From NCBI GenBank assembly GCA_002480735.1, contig DLCS01000223.1, positions 1 through 17,426 of the forward strand: a DNA stretch of 17,426 nucleotides. Direction: 5' to 3'. The DNA comes from Bacillaceae bacterium UBA7792. Lineage in GTDB: Bacteria > Bacillota > Bacilli > Bacillales > Cytobacillaceae. The notes under the pieces are model-generated. The model saw only the letters and a program-made list of their open reading frames with translations, searched no databases and was not told the origin of the DNA. A program made the translations under genes and the position numbers. Shown here one piece after another: positions 6,696 through 14,443 of the stretch. Within the stretch, counting starts at the first letter, position 1, and each line of letters begins with the position of its first letter.

Positions 6696-7820
6696 ATGCT
6701 AATAAAAGAGCTTGCTGAAAAAATTGTCGTAGAGGTACGCCGATTATTGAACGAGGATATCATTGTCGTCGATACGAAAGGACAAATCATGGCTAGCACC
6801 GATCCAAAAAGGGTCAATACCTTTCACGAAGGAGCTCTGATCGCTTCAGAAAGAAAAGAAAAACTGGTGATTACCGAGGAAGACCAAGCTGTACTTAAAG
6901 GGGTAAAGGCTGGCATAAACCTCCCCATCTTCTTTCAAAGGGATGTTGTAGGGGTCATCGGGATAACTGGAAACCCGGATGCGGTATCTCCATTTGCTGA
7001 AATTATTCGAAAAATGACTGAGCTCCTTATTAGTGAAAGCTACTATACCGAGCAGTTTGACTGGCAATCCCGTTCCATAGAGGCCTTTCTTCTCGATTGG
7101 ATTCAATTAAAGGAATGGAGCGAATCCTTTATCGAGCGGGCAACATTGCTCAATATTGATTTAAAGGTGGATAGACAGGTGATGATTGCAGAGGTAGGTG
7201 GAGACCCTCAAGCTCTGCATCGTGATTTGTGGCTCTCCATTCTATCCTGGGACGAACGTGGGCAGAACGAAATTATTTCGAGATGGGGAAATAAACGAAT
7301 CATTTATCTTTTAACCCCGTCGCAAAGAAACCGTGACACCCGTAAGAAAGCGCTAAGATTCCATGATTTTTTACTCAACCGTTTCAAATGTGATGTCAGT
7401 GTTGGCGTCGGTTTGATCACAGCTCCCTCAAAGCTTAAGCAGTCTTATCATCAAGCTGAGAGAGCATTAAATGCACGTGATTCCGAAGGAACACTGGTTT
7501 TTGATGAAGATTTGGCTTTGGAAATGATCTTCGATGACATCAAACAGCAAACGAAAGAGGATTTTGTCAAAAGAACTATTAATCCCTTATTGTCAGAGCC
7601 TGAGCTCCTTGTTACACTTAGAAAGCTGATTGAGAACCATTTTTCCTTAAAGAAAACCGCTCAGGCGCTCCATATTCATATTAATACCTTGCACTATCGC
7701 TTAAAAAAAATAACAGAATTGACCGGATTAAACCCAAGAAACATCGATGATTTTTTTACACTTTATTTATCCCTCATTTTTTTAGCTAAACATATAAAAA
7801 AAGGTAGAAATCCTAATTGA
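6696..7820 (+). CDS. CdaR/PucR-family regulator (diacid recognition plus HTH_30), likely glycolate operon regulator
   Basis: This is a transcriptional regulator of the sugar-diacid regulator family, 374 residues from ATG 6696. GTG 6693 would add one residue. The AGGAGG at 6682-6687 favours the ATG. The N-terminal ~130 residues match the diacid-recognition domain (EDIIVVDTKGQIMASTDPKR, then INLPIFFQRDVVGVIGITG). A degenerate GGDEF-like middle follows (VSVGVGLITAPSKLKQSYHQ), then a C-terminal PucR-type helix-turn-helix (FSLKKTAQALHIHINTLHYR, then LKKITELTGL). It has its own promoter and a weak terminator, then glcDF on the same strand. B. subtilis has the same order (ysfB-ysfC-ysfD), so control of glycolate oxidase is the natural inference. 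The effector, perhaps glycolate or a related 2-hydroxy acid, is not shown by the sequence. Confidence 0.87.
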   Translation: MLIKELAEKIVVEVRRLLNEDIIVVDTKGQIMASTDPKRVNTFHEGALIASERKEKLVITEEDQAVLKGVKAGINLPIFFQRDVVGVIGITGNPDAVSPFAEIIRKMTELLISESYYTEQFDWQSRSIEAFLLDWIQLKEWSESFIERATLLNIDLKVDRQVMIAEVGGDPQALHRDLWLSILSWDERGQNEIISRWGNKRIIYLLTPSQRNRDTRKKALRFHDFLLNRFKCDVSVGVGLITAPSKLKQSYHQAERALNARDSEGTLVFDEDLALEMIFDDIKQQTKEDFVKRTINPLLSEPELLVTLRKLIENHFSLKKTAQALHIHINTLHYRLKKITELTGLNPRNIDDFFTLYLSLIFLAKHIKKGRNPN

Positions 7821-7839
7821 ATTTTGTATAATCATCCAT

Positions 7840-7862
7840 AGCGGCTTCCCCCGCTTTTTTTT
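7840..7862 (+). terminator. weak terminator after the regulator gene
   Basis: AGCGG (7840-7844) pairs with CCGCT (7851-7855) around a six-base loop and is followed by eight T. The stem is short, so partial readthrough into glcD is possible. Confidence 0.6.
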
Positions 7863-7875
7863 ATACTTATAGTAT
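7863..7875 (+). promoter_or_regulatory. inverted repeat upstream of glcD, possible activator site
   Basis: The sequence ATACTTATAGTAT is an inverted repeat (ATACT-N3-AGTAT) between the terminator and glcD, 65 bases before the start codon. Its place suits binding by the adjacent CdaR-family regulator, but no consensus is known to me. Confidence 0.3.
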
Positions 7876-7901
7876 TAAAGTTTTTATATACCGTACTTTT
7901 T

Positions 7902-7915
7902 CGAAAGCGCTTTAA
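7902..7915 (+). promoter_or_regulatory. cre-like box upstream of glcD
   Basis: CGAAAGCGCTTTAA matches the cre consensus at 12 of 14 positions and contains the symmetric core AAAGCGCTTT typical of strong CcpA sites. It lies 24 bases before the glcD ATG. Confidence 0.65.
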
Positions 7916-7939
7916 CTTAAGAAGGGGGAAATTGCTCAT

Positions 7940-9352
7940 ATGATTAACGCAGAGATCAAAAAGATGATCGTCGACATCGTGGGTGAGGAGAATTTTGATG
8001 ACAGCAAGGTAGGAAGACTTACGTATTCTTATGATGCGACACCAGATATGCAGTCCATGCCAGATGCTGTTGTAAGTCCAAGAGACACAAAAGAAATTTC
8101 AGAATTGGTAAAAATCTGTAATGAATATAAGATTCCGATCGTTCCAAGAGGTACAGGTACAAACCTTTGTGGAGGAACTTGCCCACGTTAAGGTGGGATT
8201 GTCTTCCTTTTTAAGCATATGAACAAAATCTTGGAGCTTGATCTGGAAAATTTGACAATGACGGTGCAGCCAGGAGCCATTACCCTAGATATTATTAATA
8301 TGGCGGAAGCGAACGGCCTATTCTATCCACCGGACCCAGGTTCGATGAAATCTTCCACAATCGGAGGAAATATAAGCGAAAACTCTGGTGGACTTCGAGG
8401 ATTAAAATATGGGGTAACTAGAGATTATGTGATGGGATTAGAAATCGTACTAGCAAATGGCGATATTATTCGTACAGGAGGAAAGCTCGCAAAGGATGTT
8501 GCCGGCTACGACCTAACGAGACTTTATGTCGGGGCGGAAGGAACCCTTGGCATCATTACGGAAGCGATTCTTAAGCTTGTTCCAAAGCCTGAAACGAAGA
8601 AAACGATGCTCGCTCTTTATGAGGATCTTGAAGCAGCGGCACGTACAGTTTCGAAGATTATTGCCAATCGAATCATCCCAGCAACGCTAGAATTCCTTGA
8701 TCAGCCAACGATTGCAGCTGTTGAGGATTATGTAAAAATTGGACTTCCTACAGAAGCAAAGGCCGTTCTACTTATTGAACAAGATGGTTCACCTGAACAG
8801 GTAGATCGGGACATTTTAAAAATTGAAGAAATTTGTAAGTCAGAGCAAGCCGTTTCTGTTCAAGTTGCCAAAACGACCGAGGAGGCGGAGGCTTTAACAA
8901 CAGCTAGAAGATGGGCTCTATCTGCCATCGCTAGAATTAAGCCAACAACCATTCTCGAGGATGCAACCGTACCACGTTCCGAAATAGCTAGAATGGTAAG
9001 GGCCATTAATGAAATTGGTGCTAAATACAACCTACAAATTTGTACCTTTGGACATTCAGGTGACGGAAATCTTCATCCTACCGTCCCTACTGATGCGAGA
9101 AATCGGGAAGAAATGGAGCGGGTTGAAAAAGCCTTTGAAGAAATTTTTATCAAAGCCGTTGAATTCGGTGGAACAATTACTGGAGAGCATGGTGTCGGTG
9201 TGATGAAAGCACCTTATCTTGAATTGAAGCTTGGTGAGGCAGGAATTGCAGCGATGAAGGCCATCAAGGCAGGACTCGATCCAAATAATATTATGAATCC
9301 TGGTAAGATGTTCGCGAAAGATACTAGAAAACGTGTGGTGGTTGGAAAATGA
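7940..9352 (+). pseudogene. glcD: glycolate oxidase FAD subunit, interrupted by an in-frame TAA
   Basis: This is the FAD-binding catalytic subunit of glycolate oxidase (glycolate to glyoxylate). Counting from ATG 7940 there are 470 codons plus the stop, the full length expected for B. subtilis-type GlcD. However, codon 84 (8189-8191) is TAA with no frame shift. It falls directly after the FAD-binding loop PRGTGTNLCGGTCPR and before GGIV, then the frame runs open to 9352. The downstream part keeps GGLRGLKYGVTRDYVMGLE, GGKLAKDVAGYDLTRL, GHSGDGNLHP and GEHGVGVMK, so it looks intact and recently functional. Its first ATG (8219) lacks a good ribosome site, and the FAD domain would be split, so independent activity is doubtful. 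The stop codon overlaps the glcF start by four bases. A recent nonsense mutation or a sequencing error are the two readings. Confidence 0.9.
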
Positions 9353-10671
9353 CAACAGTGCAAGAACAACAAACAATTCAAACAGAATTCAAGAACCGTA
9401 TGAACGAAGACGAACTACTGAACTGTATGCGCTGCGGCTTTTGCTTACCATCATGCCCAACTTATATCGAATCGGGCTTTAAAGAATCCCATTCTCCCCG
9501 TGGCCGAATTGCGTTAATGAAGGCGGTTGTCGATGGATTAATCGAGCCAGATGAAGATTTTGAGAAGTCGTTAAATCAATGTCTTGGCTGCCGTGCCTGT
9601 GAACCTGTTTGTCCATCTGGCGTCAACTATGGTCATCTACTTGAGGAAGCACGAGATATTATCAATCAAAATAAAAAGCATAGCTTACCTGTTCGCACTG
9701 TTCGCAAGGTCGTGTTTGATGGACTTTTTCCTCATCAAAATCGCATGAGAACCGCAATGGGCTTATTGGGATTTTACCAGCGCTCTGGCCTGCAAAAGGT
9801 AGCAAGAGGAACTGGCATTATGAAGCTATTCCCTGAATCATTAGCTACGATGGAAAGAGTGCTGCCAAAGGTTCCATCGATGAAGGAAATGAAAAACCGA
9901 CCTGAATTCTTACCTGCAGAAGCTCCAAAAACGAAGCGAGTTGCCTTTTTCACTGGCTGTTTGATGGATACGATGTTCCTTGAGACAAATAATGCGACCA
10001 TGAAGCTATTACAGCTCGCTGGTTGTGAAATCGTTATTCCAAAGGGTCAAAATTGCTGTGGTGCCCTGCATGGACATAGCGGTGAGAAGAGTGGCTCAAA
10101 GGATCTGGCAAGAAAAAATATTCAAGCCTTTGAAGATTTGGATGTCGATTACATTATCACGAATGCGGGTGGCTGTGGAGCCTTCCTTGTCGATTACGAC
10201 CATCTTCTGAAGGATGACCCGGTATGGAAGGATCGTGCCATTGACTTTAAGAATAAAATAAAGGATATTACACAAATATTGTATGAAGTTGATTTTCATA
10301 AAAAGGTCAAACTAGAGCTACCATACCAAATTGTCACCTATCAGGATTCCTGTCATTTGCGAAATGTCATGAAGACAGCTGCAGCACCACGTGCCCTTTT
10401 ACAAGCGATTGAAGGAGCAGACTACAAAGAGATGAAGGATGCTGATCGCTGTTGTGGCTCAGCAGGTATCTATAATATTGTCGAATCAGAAATGTCGATG
10501 CAAATTTTGGATTATAAAATGGAGCAAACAAAGGCAACTCATGCAACAACGGTCGTGAGTGCAAATCCTGGCTGTCTTCTTCAAATGAAGCTCGGGATTG
10601 AAAGAGAAGGCCTTAGCGATAAAATGAGAGCCGTGCATATTGTTGACTTATTGCAGGAGGCTGTAAAGTAA
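9349..10671 (+). CDS. glcF: glycolate oxidase iron-sulfur subunit
   Basis: This is the electron-transfer subunit of glycolate oxidase, 440 residues. It carries two 4Fe-4S ferredoxin motifs: Cys26, Cys29, Cys32 and Cys36 ([12 protein letters not shown]) and Cys78, Cys81, Cys84 and Cys88 ([12 protein letters not shown]). The C-terminal half has two cysteine-rich CCG domains, with [29 protein letters not shown] and CCGSAGIYN. These are typical of GlcF and related subunits such as GlpC and LutA. It begins with the ATGA overlap to glcD, so its translation is coupled to the end of glcD. The premature stop in glcD may therefore also lower GlcF translation. No third subunit (GlcE) is present, as in B. 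subtilis. A strong terminator follows. Confidence 0.92.
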   Translation: MTTVQEQQTIQTEFKNRMNEDELLNCMRCGFCLPSCPTYIESGFKESHSPRGRIALMKAVVDGLIEPDEDFEKSLNQCLGCRACEPVCPSGVNYGHLLEEARDIINQNKKHSLPVRTVRKVVFDGLFPHQNRMRTAMGLLGFYQRSGLQKVARGTGIMKLFPESLATMERVLPKVPSMKEMKNRPEFLPAEAPKTKRVAFFTGCLMDTMFLETNNATMKLLQLAGCEIVIPKGQNCCGALHGHSGEKSGSKDLARKNIQAFEDLDVDYIITNAGGCGAFLVDYDHLLKDDPVWKDRAIDFKNKIKDITQILYEVDFHKKVKLELPYQIVTYQDSCHLRNVMKTAAAPRALLQAIEGADYKEMKDADRCCGSAGIYNIVESEMSMQILDYKMEQTKATHATTVVSANPGCLLQMKLGIEREGLSDKMRAVHIVDLLQEAVK

Positions 10672-10684
10672 TAAAACATGTAAC

Positions 10685-10714
10685 AAGAGCGGGAATATTC
10701 CTGCTCTTTTTTTT
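10685..10714 (+). terminator. Rho-independent terminator of glcDF
   Basis: AAGAGCGGGAAT pairs with ATTCCTGCTCTT with a single G-T wobble and ends in a run of eight T at 10707-10714. Confidence 0.9.
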
Positions 10715-10921
10715 GTGAATAGTTCATTGTCGGTGGTATACCTGAACGAGTCTTTGCTCATGGTTTTGGAGCAACAACGAAGAGAAGGTATGCTACCGAC
10801 TATTATTAAGCAGGCTCATAATGGTTTTTTGTCATATTTTCCACTTATGTATTTTGAGCTTTCTCAAATACTAAATACACAGAGATTAATCTTCTGTAAA
10901 TTATTTAAGGAGCTGAGAGAA

Positions 10922-11119
10922 ATGGCAAGAAGCAGCAATAAGCTATTAGTCCCTGGGATTGAGCAATATTTAGACCAGGTTAAATATGAAATCGCACAGG
11001 AATTCGGAGTGACACTTGGTTCTGATACCGTTTCCCGAGCAAATGGATCGGTCGGCGGAGAAATCACGAAACGACTTGTTCACCAGGCTCAGGCGCAGCT
11101 ATCTGGACAAAATAAATAA
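10922..11119 (+). CDS. alpha/beta-type small acid-soluble spore protein
   Basis: This is a forespore DNA-binding protein that coats and protects spore DNA and is degraded at germination. It has 65 residues from ATG 10922, with AAGGAG nine bases upstream. It shows the family signature: [10 protein letters not shown] containing the germination-protease cleavage site (E-x-A-x-E-F-G), then [22 protein letters not shown]. The same frame is open back to 10715, but that extension overlaps the end of the glcF terminator and has no family resemblance. Expression should depend on sigma-G. The upstream 200 bases contain a weak AATACTA near 10867 resembling a sigma-G -10, but I could not place a matching -35. 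Apart from the glcF terminator, I see nothing else in 10672-10921. Confidence 0.93.
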   Translation: MARSSNKLLVPGIEQYLDQVKYEIAQEFGVTLGSDTVSRANGSVGGEITKRLVHQAQAQLSGQNK

Positions 11120-11156
11120 ACGATATTCCCCAAAAACAACCAAATAAATGGCAAAG

Positions 11157-11180
11157 AAGTCCGGCTTGAGCGCCGGACTT
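11157..11180. terminator. shared terminator between the SASP gene and rsgI
   Basis: A perfect nine-base stem (AAGTCCGGC with GCCGGACTT) has a six-base loop, between two converging genes. The flanking T-runs are short on both strands. Confidence 0.75.
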
Positions 11181-11181
11181 C

Positions 11182-12288
11182 CTATTTCCTGTTTTCCTTC
11201 TCGTTTTTAACTTTGTTTGCTCGGTTCGGTTTTTCATCCTTTTTCCATTTGCTATTGGACTTTCCATTATGATTGGATTGATTTTTATTACGGGAAGGGT
11301 TTTTGTCCCAGTTATGCTTCTGATTTTTATTCTTATATTGATCAGAATTCCCCTGTTTCTTCCCCGCTTTTTCTTCTTTTAACTTATCTTCTTGACCCGG
11401 TTGTTGGTCTCTTCTTGGCTCATTCTTATTATTCTTAGGTGGAAAATGGTCTATTTTGTCATGAGGAGCTTTGTTCTTATTTATTTTTTCCTTTTTGGCT
11501 TTCCCATTATGATTTGGGGTCTGCTCCTTTTTTGTATTCTTGTCAATTACTGGATTTTGTTGCATAGTGCGACTTTCCTTTTGTCGAGAATCTTCCTTGT
11601 TCTTTCTTTTGCTTTCGGTTTGTTCAAGCTTGCCCTTTTGTTGCTCCGCCATCAGCTTCCCAGTTGAAACTCCAGCTTCTAGAGCCGTTTGTCTTTCCTT
11701 TTTGGTGGCCTCAAAGGTGATAAGCTCTCCCTTATCTTTCGTAACCGCTTCCTTCATTTCTCCTATAGCAGCCTCAAGCTTCAGATCACTCTTCTCGTTA
11801 ATCTCTCCTGTGTGGACAGTGCCAACAATTACTTCCTGTTCCCCTTTAAGATAACCGCTTGTTTTCAGGCTCTTCAGGATATAGCCTGTTACTTCATGAA
11901 TATCTTTGTTTCTCCACTTAGGCAGATCAGCAATAATTTTCTTCCCACTATCGTTGTAGGAAATCAACTCAATTACGGCTAAATCCTCGTTAACACCCAG
12001 TTCTATACTAAGATTAACATCAATGCTCATATAGGCGTATACTTCATCCTTGCCAATCGGGATAAAAGTAACTAGTGCAAGGATACAGGCGATAGCAAAT
12101 GCGACAACCGACTTTCCTTTCCACACCTTTACATTAGAAAAAAATGTTCCTCTTTCTTCCACTGGAACCAAAATTTCTTGTCCGATTTGATAATCGTTGC
12201 TTTTTTTTCTAACTTGAAGGAATTCACCATCGGGGGTTAACAATGTTAAAAAACGTTCATTCATTTCCATAATAATTCCTTTGATCAC
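11182..12288 (-). CDS. rsgI: RsgI-type anti-sigma factor
   Basis: This is a transmembrane anti-sigma-I factor of 368 residues. The cytoplasmic N-terminal RsgI domain spans about residues 1-55, and one membrane helix lies at about 60-78 (SVVAFAIACILALVTFIPIG). The extracellular juxtamembrane domain covers about 83-200, and a long disordered tail from about 210 is rich in Lys, Asn, Gln and Glu. The start is GTG 12288, sharing GTGA with the sigI stop, so the two genes are coupled. At residues 92-93 the sequence is SIDVNLSIELG, whereas family members normally have Asn-Pro there, the autocleavage site of RsgI proteins. The codon is CTT, one base from a proline codon. The tail probably samples the cell wall. 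A terminator follows closely. Confidence 0.93.
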   Translation of the reverse strand: MIKGIIMEMNERFLTLLTPDGEFLQVRKKSNDYQIGQEILVPVEERGTFFSNVKVWKGKSVVAFAIACILALVTFIPIGKDEVYAYMSIDVNLSIELGVNEDLAVIELISYNDSGKKIIADLPKWRNKDIHEVTGYILKSLKTSGYLKGEQEVIVGTVHTGEINEKSDLKLEAAIGEMKEAVTKDKGELITFEATKKERQTALEAGVSTGKLMAEQQKGKLEQTESKRKNKEDSRQKESRTMQQNPVIDKNTKKEQTPNHNGKAKKEKINKNKAPHDKIDHFPPKNNKNEPRRDQQPGQEDKLKEEKAGKKQGNSDQYKNKNQKHNWDKNPSRNKNQSNHNGKSNSKWKKDEKPNRANKVKNEKENRK

Positions 12289-13028
12289 GTTTCTAACACC
12301 CCTTTTATATAATCTCGTAAGTAAACATAATCGCCCATCAAAATCAGCGACATGGCAATAATATATTTCCGGTTTCTTTCAATTGTTTTTCTGCTTACCT
12401 GTACCAATTCTTCTAATTGTTTGATTGGGAGCTTTCTTTTTTCTAATAAAAAGCTCTTTAATTCTTCCTTCTGTACGACGATTTGAGCCACTTCCATGGC
12501 ACTTTTCCTGGCATCAACATGTTTTGGAGAGTTCTTTACTAAATCCTCGAAGGTTAAGCCATATTCCCGGAGTACATGAGCAAATTGGATAATCTCATGC
12601 TTTCTTAACTCCATATCTAATTCCTTTTGAAATGCGTCAATCGACACCTTCGCTTCAATGGTCGATTGAGGATTTTCATCGTCTTGTTCTTCATTTATCT
12701 CAAAGCTCACATTCCTATGCTTGATTTGAGAACGAATATAATCAATCACCCTACGTTTAATAATGACATCAGCAAACTTCAGCATAGAGCTGCCTTTTGT
12801 TGGTTCGAATTTCTCGATCGCTTCGTGAAAGGCGATTAACCCAATGCTAAATTCATCATCTATTTCACTAATATACCTTTTGCAAACGGCTGAAACTGAT
12901 TTTGCAATGAATGGCTTATAAGCTGTAATGAGTTCGTTTTGAAGTGCCAAATCACCTTTTTGTATGTATAAAACCGTTTCCTCAAGTGATTTTTCCTTCT
13001 TTTTGGTCAAGAACAATAAACCAAGCAC
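12285..13028 (-). CDS. sigI: RNA polymerase sigma factor SigI
   Basis: This is a sigma-70-family factor, 247 residues, of the SigI type involved in heat and cell-wall stress in Bacillus. The region 2 motif lies at about residues 52-100 (DDEFSIGLIAFHEAIEKFEP, then FADVIIKRRVIDYIRSQIKH), including the core-binding and -10 recognition helices. The C-terminal SigI-specific DNA-binding domain ends with PIKQLEELVQVSRKTIERNR and KYIIAMSLILMGDYVYLRDYIKG. The start is GTG 13028 with AGGGGTGAG just upstream. It overlaps rsgI by four bases, so factor and anti-factor are made together. A sigma-I-like promoter lies at 13061-13089, suggesting autoregulation. An inverted repeat could cover the GTG start codon in a longer transcript. 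Confidence 0.95.
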   Translation of the reverse strand: MLGLLFLTKKKEKSLEETVLYIQKGDLALQNELITAYKPFIAKSVSAVCKRYISEIDDEFSIGLIAFHEAIEKFEPTKGSSMLKFADVIIKRRVIDYIRSQIKHRNVSFEINEEQDDENPQSTIEAKVSIDAFQKELDMELRKHEIIQFAHVLREYGLTFEDLVKNSPKHVDARKSAMEVAQIVVQKEELKSFLLEKRKLPIKQLEELVQVSRKTIERNRKYIIAMSLILMGDYVYLRDYIKGVLET

Positions 13029-13060
13029 AGTCTCACCCCTTTTTGATCACATCTATATAT

Positions 13061-13089
13061 TACGATATGCTTGGTCTTTTTTTAAGGGT
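13061..13089 (-). promoter_or_regulatory. candidate sigma-I promoter of sigI-rsgI
   Basis: On the minus strand, ACCCTT (13084-13089) and CGTA (13061-13064) are separated by 19 bp. The pattern equals that at 14364-14392 in spacing and -10 box. The -35 departs from ACCCCC at its last two bases. Confidence 0.5.
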
Positions 13090-13133
13090 AAGGTTTTGGA
13101 AATGTGAATCCTGTGACCTGAGGTGAGATGTTT

Positions 13134-13161
13134 GGAGCTCCACCATAATGGATGGAGCTCC
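13134..13161. repeat. hairpin between the DUF5667 gene and sigI, terminator without a T-run
   Basis: GGAGCTCCA (13134-13142) pairs with TGGAGCTCC (13153-13161), with CCAT/ATGG pairing possible in the loop. It lies ten bases after the DUF5667 stop codon. No T-run follows on either strand, so it may only attenuate, letting some transcripts continue into sigI. Confidence 0.6.
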
Positions 13162-13170
13162 TGAATGGGC

Positions 13171-14313
13171 TTATTTATCTTTACCATGTTCCTTTTTGCC
13201 TTGGTCCTTTGAATGACCTTGACCATGTTTCTTTTCTTGCTGCTTCTCAGCACGCTTTGCCTGCTTTTCAGCTTCTTTCTCCTGTTTCTTTATTTCTTTT
13301 TCAACTCGCTTGTCTTGCTTTGCTACTTGTTTCTGTTTAGCCTTTTCCTGCTGTTTTATTTCCTTGATTTCTTGTCTTACCTCTTTCACCCGGTTCTTCT
13401 GGTCTTTCTTAATACTTTCAACTAAACGATCTTCCTCAACTGATTTCTCAATAGCTTGCTCATCCTTAATAACAGGAGGCTCTACAACCTCTGGCGCCTT
13501 TGCAGATGGTTGAATACCGTCTTCCTCCTTTATTTCATTCGGAATGTCAATATCAGGAGCGGAGTCATCATCTTTATTGGCGTATTTTTCTTCTATCTTT
13601 TCAAGCTTCTTCGCAAGTTTTGCATAGCTTTTTTCAATGTTCCTTTGAAGTGCTGCCTTTGCAACCGGATTCTTTACCTTTTCTAGAGCTGCTTTCAAGG
13701 CAATAATATTTTGGGAAATGAGCTTTTCCACTTCATTATAGGAATCCTCAACAGTTGTCTCCTCACCCGTTTTCGGTGTCACCGTTTCTTCCGTAGTGGA
13801 AGCTTCTTCGTCCTTTGGAGCGGAGTCGTCATTTGTCACCTTCGAATTCTCCTCTTCTTCAACTGTAGAAGACCCACTTTCCGCTAAATCTCCCGCACTA
13901 TCCAGATTCTCGAGCGCTTTTTGGATAGTCTCCAGTGCTTTATCCTCTTCTCCATTTTTGAAAAGAGCCTCTGCTTCCGCCAATCGTTCAGATGCATATG
14001 TAGTAAATAGTTTCGCTTCCTCTTCGTTATCGAAGGTAAAGGCGAGCTTTATTTTTTCTAAGACTGTTTTTGCAAAATAAAAGAAGTCTCCAGGAAGAAG
14101 GGAGGGAGCTTCCGTATTTTGATCAACTGTTGCTTCATTACCATCTTCGCTTGTTATGCTATTCAAATCAGTCTCAGCGTTCTGATTCACTGCTTTTGTA
14201 TCATCTACAACTGTGAGGCCAAGCCCATTATCTTCAGCAAATGCTGGTGTTGTGGAGAATACCAAAAATCCTGTTGCTGCTATTGCGAGTAATTTCTTCG
14301 ATTTTTTGTTCAT
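13171..14313 (-). CDS. secreted DUF5667-domain protein with Lys/Glu-rich coiled-coil tail
   Basis: This is a secreted protein of unknown function, 380 residues. A Sec signal peptide ends at about residue 26 (MNKKSKKLLAIAATGFLVFS, then TTPAFA, then ED). A DUF5667-type domain follows at about 70-170, starting LLPGDFFYFAKTVLEKIKLA and including ASERLAEAEALFKNGEEDKA. Next come an acidic Ser/Thr/Glu linker, a second helical segment (about 195-250), and a strongly charged coiled-coil tail of repeated KQ/EK units (about 310-360) ending in a Gly/His/Lys stretch. ATG 14313 has GAGGTGAAAG upstream. The gene lies directly before sigI on the same strand and has a strong sigma-I-like promoter, so it is probably a sigma-I target. 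The basic tail could bind wall polymers; this is inference. Confidence 0.85.
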   Translation of the reverse strand: MNKKSKKLLAIAATGFLVFSTTPAFAEDNGLGLTVVDDTKAVNQNAETDLNSITSEDGNEATVDQNTEAPSLLPGDFFYFAKTVLEKIKLAFTFDNEEEAKLFTTYASERLAEAEALFKNGEEDKALETIQKALENLDSAGDLAESGSSTVEEEENSKVTNDDSAPKDEEASTTEETVTPKTGEETTVEDSYNEVEKLISQNIIALKAALEKVKNPVAKAALQRNIEKSYAKLAKKLEKIEEKYANKDDDSAPDIDIPNEIKEEDGIQPSAKAPEVVEPPVIKDEQAIEKSVEEDRLVESIKKDQKNRVKEVRQEIKEIKQQEKAKQKQVAKQDKRVEKEIKKQEKEAEKQAKRAEKQQEKKHGQGHSKDQGKKEHGKDK

Positions 14314-14363
14314 CTTCTTTCACCTCATGATTTTTTTAAGGCGGCCGCCATCTATTAAAGAGA

Positions 14364-14392
14364 TACGGACGAGCAAAATCCATTTTGGGGGT
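14364..14392 (-). promoter_or_regulatory. candidate sigma-I promoter of the DUF5667 gene
   Basis: On the minus strand, ACCCCC (14387-14392) and CGTA (14364-14367) are separated by 19 bp. The -35 equals the published sigma-I box, and the -10 fits CGWA. It lies about 50 bases before the start codon. Confidence 0.65.
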
Positions 14393-14443
14393 TGGGAAAA
14401 TAAAAAAACAATAAATCGACATTTTTGGTCCAGAAATGAACGC

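Noticed and set aside
8189..8191. Programmed readthrough or recoding of the TAA in glcD
   Set aside because: TAA is not used for selenocysteine or pyrrolysine, and no recoding structure is apparent after it. A nonsense mutation or sequence error is simpler.
10715..10921. An in-frame upstream extension of the SASP gene giving a 134-residue protein
   Set aside because: The extension begins directly after the glcF terminator T-run, has no ribosome site and does not resemble SASP sequences. ATG 10922 with AAGGAG gives the standard 65-residue protein.
11217..11667. Several overlapping hydrophobic open frames on the plus strand
   Set aside because: They are antisense to the Lys/Asn-rich RsgI tail (AAA/AAG codons read as Phe/Leu). 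They mimic membrane proteins but have no start signals.
13796..14080. A 94-residue Ser/Phe-rich open frame on the plus strand
   Set aside because: It is antisense to the low-complexity Glu/Lys/Ala-rich part of the DUF5667 gene. Such regions create long antisense frames by composition, and it has no ribosome site.
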